From positions 1 to 11,243 of the forward strand of contig CANJKD010000023.1 of assembly GCA_947474415.1 (NCBI GenBank): DNA of 11,243 nt. Reading direction: 5' to 3'. Below are positions 1 through 5,720 of this stretch, one piece after another. The notes below the pieces were generated by a model. That model searched no databases. It was not told the origin of the DNA and saw only the letters and a program-made list of their open reading frames with translations. The position numbers and the translations under genes were made by a program. The DNA is from Burkholderiales bacterium (GTDB lineage: Bacteria > Pseudomonadota > Gammaproteobacteria > Burkholderiales > Burkholderiaceae_C). The stretch's first letter is position 1, and every line of letters begins with the position of its first letter.

Positions 1-1116
1 CATGCGAGGCGACAGCGACGCGAAAGGGTCTTGCAGCACGACTTGCATGCGTCGACGCATCGCTCGCAGCGCGCGGCGGTCGGCGTTGTCGATGCGCTCG
101 CCGCCCATCAGCACCTCGCCCGCCGAGACCGCCTGCAAGGCCAGCAGCGCCATGCCCAGCGTGGTCTTGCCCGAGCCCGATTCGCCGACGATGCCGAGCG
201 TCTCGCCGCGCTTGAGCTGCAGCGTGGCGTGGCGCACCGCCTCGAAGTGGCGCTTCGAGAACCAGCCTTGCGTGATCGTGAAGGTCACGCCCAGATCGCG
301 CGCTTCGACGAGCGTGGGCGCGTCGGCCGCGACGGCCTGCACCACACGCTGCGGCCGGCTCGCCATCAGCTTCTTCGTGTACGCGTGTTGCGGGTTGGCG
401 AACACCGCGGCGGTGTCGCCCATCTCGACCAGCTTGCCGCGCTCCATCACGCCGATGCGGTGCGTGAAGCGGCGCACCAGGTTCAGGTCATGCGTGATGA
501 ACAGCAGCGCCATGCCCATCTCGGCCTGCAGTTCGTCGAGCAGCGCCAGGATCTGGGCTTGTATGGTCACGTCGAGCGCGGTGGTCGGCTCGTCGCAGAT
601 CAGCAGCTTCGGGCGGCAGGCCAGCGCCATCGCGATCATCGCGCGCTGGCGCTGGCCGCCCGACAACTGGTGCGGGTAGGCGTCGATGCGGCGCTCGGGC
701 TCGGGGATGCCGGTGCGTGTCAGCAGCTCGATGGCGCGCGCCCGTGCCGCGTTCGGGCGCAGTGCCTCGTGCAGTTCGAGCACCTCGCCGATCTGGTTGC
801 CCACGGTGTACAGCGGGTTCAGCGCCGTCATCGGCTCCTGGAAGATCATCGCGATCTTGGCACCGCGAATGCCACGCATCTCGCGCTCCGACTTGCGCGT
901 CAAGTCGGCGCCGTTGAAGCGGATCGCACCGGTCGTGGTGGCCGAATCGACCAGCCGCAGCACCGACAACGCGCTGATCGATTTGCCAGAACCCGACTCG
1001 CCGACGAGCCCGAATTTCTCACCCGGGGCGATCGAGAACGACACGTCGTCGACGACCGTGCTCTGGCCGAAACGTACGGTCAGGTGCTCGACTTCGAGAA
1101 GGGGGGGGTTAGACAT
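1..1116 (-). CDS. yejF: YejF-type peptide ABC transporter ATP-binding protein, two fused ATPase domains (partial, 3' end outside window)
   Basis: This is the ATPase that powers the Yej peptide importer at the inner face of the cytoplasmic membrane. The visible 372 codons are open without interruption from ATG at 1116 to the window edge; E. coli YejF is about 530 residues, so roughly the last 150 are missing. The first nucleotide-binding domain shows Walker A GESGSGKS (residues 39-46), Q-loop Gln93, signature LSGGQ (151-155), Walker B LLICDEP (171-177) and switch His209. After a linker containing the [13 protein letters not shown] stretch (241-253) typical of oligopeptide ATPases, a second domain begins with Walker A GESGSGKT (311-318) and Q-loop Gln362. 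In E. coli yejF directly follows yejE; here a GxxExxY gene intervenes, ending 17 bp upstream. No strong Shine-Dalgarno sequence precedes the ATG, so translation may be coupled to the upstream gene. Codons 4-6 lie in a run of eight C. Function is confident by family and context; the start is likely but not certain. Confidence 0.95.
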   Translation of the reverse strand, partial: MSNPPLLEVEHLTVRFGQSTVVDDVSFSIAPGEKFGLVGESGSGKSISALSVLRLVDSATTTGAIRFNGADLTRKSEREMRGIRGAKIAMIFQEPMTALNPLYTVGNQIGEVLELHEALRPNAARARAIELLTRTGIPEPERRIDAYPHQLSGGQRQRAMIAMALACRPKLLICDEPTTALDVTIQAQILALLDELQAEMGMALLFITHDLNLVRRFTHRIGVMERGKLVEMGDTAAVFANPQHAYTKKLMASRPQRVVQAVAADAPTLVEARDLGVTFTITQGWFSKRHFEAVRHATLQLKRGETLGIVGESGSGKTTLGMALLALQAVSAGEVLMGGERIDNADRRALRAMRRRMQVVLQDPFASLSPRM

Positions 1117-1126
1117 GATGGATTTC

Positions 1127-1173
1127 AACTCACTCACCGCAGAGGCGCAGAAGGCGCAGAGGAACGCAGAGAA
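1127..1173 (+). repeat. Left arm of inverted repeat flanking the GxxExxY gene (CGCAGAGG-type micro-repeats)
   Basis: The arm starts AACTCACTCACCGCAGAGG and continues as imperfect 9-10 bp tandem units (CGCAGAGG, CGCAGAAGG, CGCAGAGGAA, CGCAGAGAA). It pairs in inverted orientation with 1528-1576. On the minus strand it encodes the last residues (SSAPSAPLR) and the stop codon of the GxxExxY protein, and it lies immediately upstream of the yejF start. Because the two arms are complementary in a single transcript, a long stem could form in the operon mRNA. Confidence 0.85.
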
Positions 1174-1598
1174 TTCACAACGCGTTTGATGCCAGATTTC
1201 AGCAGCGGCACGTTGAAGTTGATGAGCAGCCCGGCGGCCAGACCGGTCGCGCGAAGGTAGCTCAGCAACTGGGCGCGGTGCACTTCTTCGATGGCAGTCA
1301 GTGCCTTCACTTCGACGATCACGCGATGATCAACGATCAGATCGAGGCGCAGAGCGGTTTGAAGGGCGGTGCCTTTGTAGATGACCGGTATGGCAACTTG
1401 CGCCTTGAATGGCACGCCGCGCAGCGCCAGTTCTTGCCGCAGGGCGCCCTGGTAGATCGACTCCAGCATGCCTGGGCCAAGAACGGTATGCACCTCGATG
1501 GCAGCCGCGAGAATCACGTCTGTGAGTTCTCTCTGCGGGAACTCCGCGTCCTCTGCGCCTCTGCGGTGCGTGAGTTGTTCTTGTTCGGTGGCCATCAT
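1134..1598 (-). CDS. GxxExxY family protein (PD-(D/E)XK nuclease-like, PDDEXK_3)
   Basis: The 154-residue product belongs to the GxxExxY family, whose biochemical role is not established but whose fold is predicted to be PD-(D/E)XK nuclease-like. Visible hallmarks are GPGMLESIYQGAL (residues 41-53), giving Gly43-x-x-Glu46-x-x-Tyr49; RLDLIVDHRVIVEVKAL (84-100), giving a candidate Asp86/Glu96-x-Lys98 active site; and LLSYLRATG (111-119) followed by GLLINFNVPLLKSG (123-136). The start chosen is ATG 1598, overlapping the yejE stop as ATGA; ATG 1595 is the next codon and equally possible. Residues about 9-19 (LTHRRGAEDAE) and the C-terminal SSAPSAPLR come from the flanking inverted repeat, so the conserved core is about residues 20-145. 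No strong ribosome binding site is seen; translation is probably coupled to yejE. It has no known link to peptide transport and is best read as an insertion. Family assignment is firm; nuclease activity is inference. Confidence 0.9.
   Translation of the reverse strand: MMATEQEQLTHRRGAEDAEFPQRELTDVILAAAIEVHTVLGPGMLESIYQGALRQELALRGVPFKAQVAIPVIYKGTALQTALRLDLIVDHRVIVEVKALTAIEEVHRAQLLSYLRATGLAAGLLINFNVPLLKSGIKRVVNSLRSSAPSAPLR
1528..1576 (-). repeat. Right arm of inverted repeat flanking the GxxExxY gene
   Basis: Read on the minus strand, the arm begins AACTCACGCACCGCAGAGG, matching the left arm at 24 of the first 25 bases. It then diverges but keeps CGCAGAG-like units (CGCAGAGGA, CGCGGAGTTC, CGCAGAGAG). 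It encodes the LTHRRGAEDAEF stretch near the N-terminus of the GxxExxY protein, starting about 20 bp downstream of the yejE stop codon. Confidence 0.85.
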
Positions 1599-2719
1599 GA
1601 CTTGCGCGTATCGAAAGCGTCGCGCAACGCGTCGCCGATGAAGGTCAGCAGCAGCAGCGTCATCACCAGCACCGCGAATGTCGGGAAGATGATCCACCAC
1701 GAGTCGAGATTCGCCTTGCCCTGCTTGACCAGGTCACCGAGCGACGGCACCGAAGGCGGCACGCCCAGGCCGAGGAAGTCGAGCGCCACCAGCGACAGGA
1801 TGGCGCCGCTCATGCGGAACGGCAGGAAGGTGATCACTGGCGTCATCGAGTTCGGCAGCACATGGCGCCACATGATTTGCCGGCTGGAGAGGCCGAGTGC
1901 ACGTGCCGCCTTCACGAACTCGAGGCCTCGGTTGCGCAGGAACTCGGCCCGCACATAGTCCGACAGGCCGATCCAGCCGAACATCGACAGCAGCACCAGC
2001 AGCAGCAGCAGCGAGGGCTCGAAGATCGACGCGAAGATGATCAGCAGGTAGAGCTCGGGGATCGAGCCCCAGATCTCGATCAGGCGCTGCAGTGTCAGGT
2101 CGACGCGGCCGCCGAAGTAGCCCTGCACCGCGCCGGCCGTCACCGCGATCACGGTGCCCACCGCCGTCAGCGCCAGGCCGAACAGGATGCTGACCCGAAA
2201 GCCGTAGAGCAGCCGCGCCACCATGTCCTGGCCCACGCTGTCGGTGCCCAGCCAGTTCTTTGCGCTCGGTGCGGCCGGGTTCGGTGCCTTCTGGAAGTAG
2301 TCGGTCGAGGTGGCCGAGTGCGGGTTCAGCGTGCGCAGCATCCAGTTGTCGGGTTGGTCGAACTGCTGGGTGATGAACGGATCTTTCCAGTCGGTGGGCG
2401 TCGCGAAGTCCCCGCCGTAGGTGGTCTCGGGGGGGTTGCTGAAGATCGGGAATGTCCAGTGCCCGTCGTAGCGCGCCACCAGCGGTCGGTCGTTGCTGAT
2501 GAGTTCTGCGAAAGCACTCAGCACCAGCAGCGCCACCATGATCCACAGCGAGCCGAAGCCGATCCGATTGCGCTTGAAGCGCGCCCACGCCCTTTGATTC
2601 GGTGAGAGTGGCGCCCCTCGCCCGACGAGTACATCGGTCGATCCCCCGAGGGGATGCGGGTCCGCTTGGGAGCGGCCCGGCGCTGGACCCGCTGCCGCTT
2701 CGGCCAGAAGTTCAGTCAT
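1595..2719 (-). CDS. yejE: YejE-type peptide ABC transporter permease, with N-terminal extension
   Basis: Second inner-membrane permease of the Yej peptide importer (374 residues; E. coli YejE is about 341). After the first membrane segment (FGSLWIMVALLVLSAFAELI, about 55-74) comes a long periplasmic stretch with YDGHWTFPIF and the NWLGTDSVGQDMVARLLYG motif that marks OppC/DppC/YejE permeases, then several membrane helices and the ATPase-coupling EAA loop (EFVKAARALGLSSRQIMWRH, followed by a conserved proline/asparagine turn). The C-terminus FIGDALRDAFDTRKS matches the YejE ending. The ATG at 2719 overlaps the yejB stop as ATGA and has GGGAG at 2729-2733, nine bases upstream, so the start is well supported. 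Residues about 1-36 have no counterpart in E. coli YejE, where homology begins at LSPxNQxxWARF; part of this extension is encoded by a hairpin-forming sequence (2641-2655). The stop overlaps the start of the GxxExxY gene. Confidence 0.95.
   Translation of the reverse strand: MTELLAEAAAGPAPGRSQADPHPLGGSTDVLVGRGAPLSPNQRAWARFKRNRIGFGSLWIMVALLVLSAFAELISNDRPLVARYDGHWTFPIFSNPPETTYGGDFATPTDWKDPFITQQFDQPDNWMLRTLNPHSATSTDYFQKAPNPAAPSAKNWLGTDSVGQDMVARLLYGFRVSILFGLALTAVGTVIAVTAGAVQGYFGGRVDLTLQRLIEIWGSIPELYLLIIFASIFEPSLLLLLVLLSMFGWIGLSDYVRAEFLRNRGLEFVKAARALGLSSRQIMWRHVLPNSMTPVITFLPFRMSGAILSLVALDFLGLGVPPSVPSLGDLVKQGKANLDSWWIIFPTFAVLVMTLLLLTFIGDALRDAFDTRKS
2641..2655. repeat. Small perfect palindrome within the yejE N-terminal extension
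   Basis: ATCCCC (2641-2646) and GGGGAT (2650-2655) form a 6-bp stem around a 3-base loop. It lies within the roughly 36-codon 5' extension of yejE that E. coli YejE lacks. A short palindrome inside a non-conserved, in-frame extension could be the core of a dispersed repeat that landed in the gene; this cannot be decided from one window. Confidence 0.45.
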
Positions 2720-3750
2720 TTCGCCACGCTCCCGAATTGCACCCGCGGATCGACCACGACATAGAGCACGTCCGACACCAGCTTCACCCCCAGCCCGATC
2801 AGCGTGAACAGGTACAGCGAGCCGAGCACGACGGGGTAGTCGCGCCGCACGATCGACTCGTACGACAGCAGGCCCAGGCCGTCGAGCGAGAACAGGGTTT
2901 CGATCAGCAGCGCGCCGCCGAAGAACGCGAACACGAAGGCGGCCGGGAAACCGGTCACGAGCGGGATCAGCGCGTTGCGGAAGATGTGCTTCCACAGCAC
3001 GCGCTGCTGCGACAGGCCCTTGGCGCGCGCCACCAGCACATACTGCTTGCGCATCTCCTCGATGAAGGTGTTCTTGGTCAGCAGCGTGACGATCGCGAAG
3101 CCTTCGATCACGTAGCAGATGAGCGGCAGCGTCAGGTGCCAGAAGTAATCGCGGATGCGCGCCGGCCAGCTCAGCTCGATCCAGTTGTCGGACGTCAGGC
3201 CGCGCAGCGGGAACACGTCCCAGAAGGTGCCTCCGGCGAACAGCACGATCAGGAACACGCCGAGGACGAAGCCCGGAATCGCGAAGCCGATCAGCACCAG
3301 GAAGGTCGTGGCCACGTCGAATCGCGAGCCCTCGCGCACCGCTTTCGCGATGCCCAGCGGCACCGAGATCAGGTAAGAGATCAGGAACGCCCACAGCCCC
3401 AGGCTCATCGAGACCGGCAGCTTCTCCTTGATGAGCTGCCACACGTCCTTGTTGTGCATGAAGCTGCGGCCCAAGTTGAAGCGCGCGAAGTTGCCCAGCA
3501 TCTCGACGTAACGCACATGGGCCGGCTTGTCGAAGCCATAGAGCTTCTTCAGCTCGGCGATCTGCTTCGCGTCGCTGTCGCGCCCGGCCTTGTAGACCGA
3601 CCCTTCACCGCCCTGACTGACGCGTGACTCGGCCATGATCTGCTCGATCGGCCCGCCCGGCACGAACTGGATCACGATGAATGTGATGGTCAGCACGCCC
3701 AGCAGCGTGGGCACCATCAGCAGGATGCGCTTGAGGATGTAGCTCAGCAT
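2716..3750 (-). CDS. yejB: YejB-type peptide ABC transporter permease
   Basis: First inner-membrane permease of the Yej peptide importer, 344 residues. The N-terminus MLSYILKRILLMVPTLLGVL is the classic OppB/DppB/YejB start. The region around residues 43-75 (SQGGEGSVYK ... LKKLYGFDKPAHVRY) and LPVSMSLGLWAFLISYLISV (111-130) follow YejB rather than DppB. The ATPase-coupling EAA loop is at about 235-262 (KQYVLVARAKGLSQQRVLWK onward), and the protein ends VVDPRVQFGSVAK, resembling the YejB C-terminus. The ATG at 3750 is preceded by AAAGGTGA at 3758-3765 with 7-base spacing, the strongest ribosome binding site in the operon. It lies 20 bp after the upstream yejA copy and overlaps yejE by 4 bp. 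With YejE it forms the membrane channel. Assignment is confident. Confidence 0.96.
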   Translation of the reverse strand: MLSYILKRILLMVPTLLGVLTITFIVIQFVPGGPIEQIMAESRVSQGGEGSVYKAGRDSDAKQIAELKKLYGFDKPAHVRYVEMLGNFARFNLGRSFMHNKDVWQLIKEKLPVSMSLGLWAFLISYLISVPLGIAKAVREGSRFDVATTFLVLIGFAIPGFVLGVFLIVLFAGGTFWDVFPLRGLTSDNWIELSWPARIRDYFWHLTLPLICYVIEGFAIVTLLTKNTFIEEMRKQYVLVARAKGLSQQRVLWKHIFRNALIPLVTGFPAAFVFAFFGGALLIETLFSLDGLGLLSYESIVRRDYPVVLGSLYLFTLIGLGVKLVSDVLYVVVDPRVQFGSVAK

Positions 3751-3757
3751 GGTCGGG

Positions 3758-3765
3758 TCACCTTT
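3758..3765 (-). promoter_or_regulatory. Ribosome binding site of yejB
   Basis: On the minus strand this reads AAAGGTGA, seven bases before the ATG at 3750. It is a good anti-16S match and fixes the yejB start. It is notably stronger than anything seen before the other genes of the operon, which appear to rely more on coupling. Confidence 0.7.
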
Positions 3766-3770
3766 GTCGT

Positions 3771-5720
3771 TCAGCGCTTGTCCAGGGCCTTGATCCACCA
3801 GGTCGAGATGGGCCAGGGAATCTGCTCGTCGACCTCTGGGGGCAAGTCGGCCTGAAAGAACTTCGGTCGCTCGGCGGGTATGCCGAAAATATTCCAGTAC
3901 GACATCGGCTCGTAGTCGGCGTACAGCTCCGGCACCTGCCAGTGGTTCCACATCACGACCCGGTCCAGCGCGCGGGTGGCGTCGGTGAATTCCCGCGGCG
4001 TGGTGGCGCGGTTCATGGCCGCGAGGATGTGATCGACCGCAGCGCTCTTCACGCCGCGGAAATTGTTGCCGCCCTTTTCGTCGGCAGCCTTGCTGCCCAG
4101 GAAGGCTGCGGTATCCGCGGCCGAAGGCAGACCAAACGTGCCGCCGGCGAGTGTGACGACGTCGAAGTCGTACTCTTCCAGGCGGCGGCTGTAGAGCGCG
4201 AAGTCGACGTTGCGCACCTTGAAGCTGATGCCCAGCTTGCCGAGGTTGCGCGCCCAGGCGTTCAGGCGGGCGTTGTTGAAACTGTCGCCGGGCGCGAGGT
4301 ACTCGAATTCGAACGGTTCGCCGCGCGCGTTGCGCAGCTTGCCATCGGGTGCGAGCTTCCAGCCGGCGGCCTCCAGCAGGTCGCGCGCCTTCAGCAGGTT
4401 GCGCCGCAGCGCGTTCACGTCGCTGTCGGTGCGCGGCGCAACATACGGTGGGCCGAACACTTCCGCAGGCAGCGCGTCGCGGAACGGTTCCAGCAGCTTC
4501 AGTTCGCCCGCCGCTGGCAGCCCCTGGGCCGCGTAGTCGGAGTTGTTGAACAAGCTGTTGGCGCGCTTGAACAGCCGGTAGCGGTTGTTCGTCTCGAAGT
4601 CGTAGGTCAGCCCCAGTGCCTCGCGCACGCGGATGTCCTGGAGCAGCGGCCGGCGCATGTTCAGCGTGTACGACTGAAGACCCTGACCGGTGCCGACCGG
4701 GAACGATTTCTTGACGATACGCCCGTCGTCCCACTTCGGCCCCTTGTGCTTGCGCACCCAGATGGCGGCGCCGTAGACGCGCACGAGGTCGAACTCGCCA
4801 GCCTTGAACGCCTCCAGCGCCACGTCCTCGTCCTGGTAGTAGCGGTACACGATGCGATCGAAGTTGAAGAAGCCGCGCCGCGCCGGCAGGTTGCGCGCCC
4901 AGTAGTCGGGGTTGCGCTTGAGCTCCAGGCGCCGCCCGGAGTCGGCCACAGCTATCGTATAGGCGCCACTCGTGACGGGAAACTCGCTGACGATCTCGTC
5001 GAAGCGGGTGTGCGTGCCGTCGGGTTTGAGCCCCCACTTGTGCGAGAACACGGGCAGCGCGCCGACCTTGAACAGCGTGTCGCCGGTCCGCTCCGACAGG
5101 TCGAAGCGGATCGTTCGCGCATCGATCACCGTCGCCTTGCTCACGCCCACTAGCACCGAGCTGTAGGTCGGAGACGCGTACTTGCCGGACAGCGACTCGA
5201 AGCTGTACTTCACATCCGCCGCGGTCACCGGGTCGCCATTGCTGAAGCGCGCCAGCGGGTGCAGGCGGAACGTGATCGCGCTCAGGTCGGGTTCGATGCG
5301 CATCTCTTGCGCGAGCAGGCCATACATGGTGCGCGGCTCGTCGCCGCCGAGCACGGTGAGCGTCTCCAGCATGAAGATGCCCATTCCCGCGGGCGCGTTG
5401 CCGCGGATGGTGAAGTAGTTGAACTTGTCGAAGCTGGTGCGCCGGTCAGGGTTGGCCAAGTGCAGCACGCCGCCCTTCGGCGCGCCCGGGTCGGCATAGT
5501 TGAAGTGCGTGAAGTCCCTGCCGTGTTTCGGCTCACCGTAAGCTGCGTAGGCATGAAGCCATGGGGCGGTGGCCGTCACGGGCGCCGATGCCGGTGGTGT
5601 CGGCAGGGACTGCGCCTGCACCGGCCCCGCCACTGCGGTGGCGCACAGCAGCAGCACGCCCAGCCAGCGCGCCGGGGCCGCGCCACGGGTGCGGTAAGCG
5701 TCAGCGCCTGGCCGGGTCAC
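3771..5720 (-). CDS. yejA: YejA-type extracellular peptide-binding protein, copy 1 (SBP_bac_5 family)
   Basis: Periplasmic solute-binding protein that delivers peptides to the YejBE permease. The reading frame is also open from an ATG at 5759, but GTG at 5720 is preferred: it gives 649 residues, close to the 651 of the neighbouring paralogue, places the signal sequence correctly, and reduces overlap with the upstream gene to 20 bp (5701-5720). The N-terminus has a signal peptide (hydrophobic LGVLLLCATAVA, probable cleavage after PVQA). Family features are WLHAYAAYGEPK, NPDRRTSFDKFN, FMLETLTVLGGDEP, the SBP_bac_5 hallmark FSNGDPVTAADVKYSFE, and the YejA-specific ending VVMWNHWQVPELY ... ISTWWIKALDKR. 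It is closely similar along its whole length to the upstream copy, indicating tandem duplication, but sequence differences are spread throughout, so the duplication is not recent. Function is firm at family level; its ligand is unknown. A GGTGGA at 5724-5729 is the only, weak, ribosome site candidate. Confidence 0.93.
   Translation of the reverse strand: MTRPGADAYRTRGAAPARWLGVLLLCATAVAGPVQAQSLPTPPASAPVTATAPWLHAYAAYGEPKHGRDFTHFNYADPGAPKGGVLHLANPDRRTSFDKFNYFTIRGNAPAGMGIFMLETLTVLGGDEPRTMYGLLAQEMRIEPDLSAITFRLHPLARFSNGDPVTAADVKYSFESLSGKYASPTYSSVLVGVSKATVIDARTIRFDLSERTGDTLFKVGALPVFSHKWGLKPDGTHTRFDEIVSEFPVTSGAYTIAVADSGRRLELKRNPDYWARNLPARRGFFNFDRIVYRYYQDEDVALEAFKAGEFDLVRVYGAAIWVRKHKGPKWDDGRIVKKSFPVGTGQGLQSYTLNMRRPLLQDIRVREALGLTYDFETNNRYRLFKRANSLFNNSDYAAQGLPAAGELKLLEPFRDALPAEVFGPPYVAPRTDSDVNALRRNLLKARDLLEAAGWKLAPDGKLRNARGEPFEFEYLAPGDSFNNARLNAWARNLGKLGISFKVRNVDFALYSRRLEEYDFDVVTLAGGTFGLPSAADTAAFLGSKAADEKGGNNFRGVKSAAVDHILAAMNRATTPREFTDATRALDRVVMWNHWQVPELYADYEPMSYWNIFGIPAERPKFFQADLPPEVDEQIPWPISTWWIKALDKR

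Larger units (their letters stand above)
1114..1599. mobile_element. Putative GxxExxY cassette: small gene bracketed by inverted repeats, inserted between yejE and yejF
   Basis: Two inverted copies of a CGCAGAGG-rich sequence (about 1127-1173 and 1528-1576) enclose one small gene of the GxxExxY family. The outermost 25 bases of each arm match at 24 positions. Just outside lies a further perfect 8-bp inverted match, CATGATGG at 1114-1121 and CCATCATG at 1592-1599, giving the outer limits used here. The arms are separated from these outer 8-mers by unequal gaps (5 and 15 bp), so the outer match may be chance. There is no transposase, so any movement would need help in trans or would use recombination between repeats. 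The adjacent genes yejE and yejF are normally contiguous, which supports insertion. Calling it a mobile element is an inference; the repeats and the gene are directly visible. Confidence 0.5.

Noticed and set aside
1136..1172. CRISPR-like array from repeated CGCAGAGG units
   Set aside because: Units are only 9-10 bp, imperfect and have no spacers; they are micro-repeats within an inverted repeat arm.
31..1260. Long open frames on the plus strand across 1-1260 and similar stretches elsewhere
   Set aside because: They are antisense to yejF and other recognised genes, have His/Arg/Gln-rich composition typical of reversed GC-rich codons, and show no domain or signal.
1114..1599. Classical insertion sequence between yejE and yejF
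   Set aside because: There is no transposase, and the flanking bases show no obvious direct target duplication; the enclosed gene is a GxxExxY protein.
1134..1700. Longer GxxExxY protein starting at ATG 1700
   Set aside because: It would overlap yejE by more than 100 bp with a sequence that is a frame shadow of the YejE C-terminus; the ATGA overlap at 1598 is a much better start.
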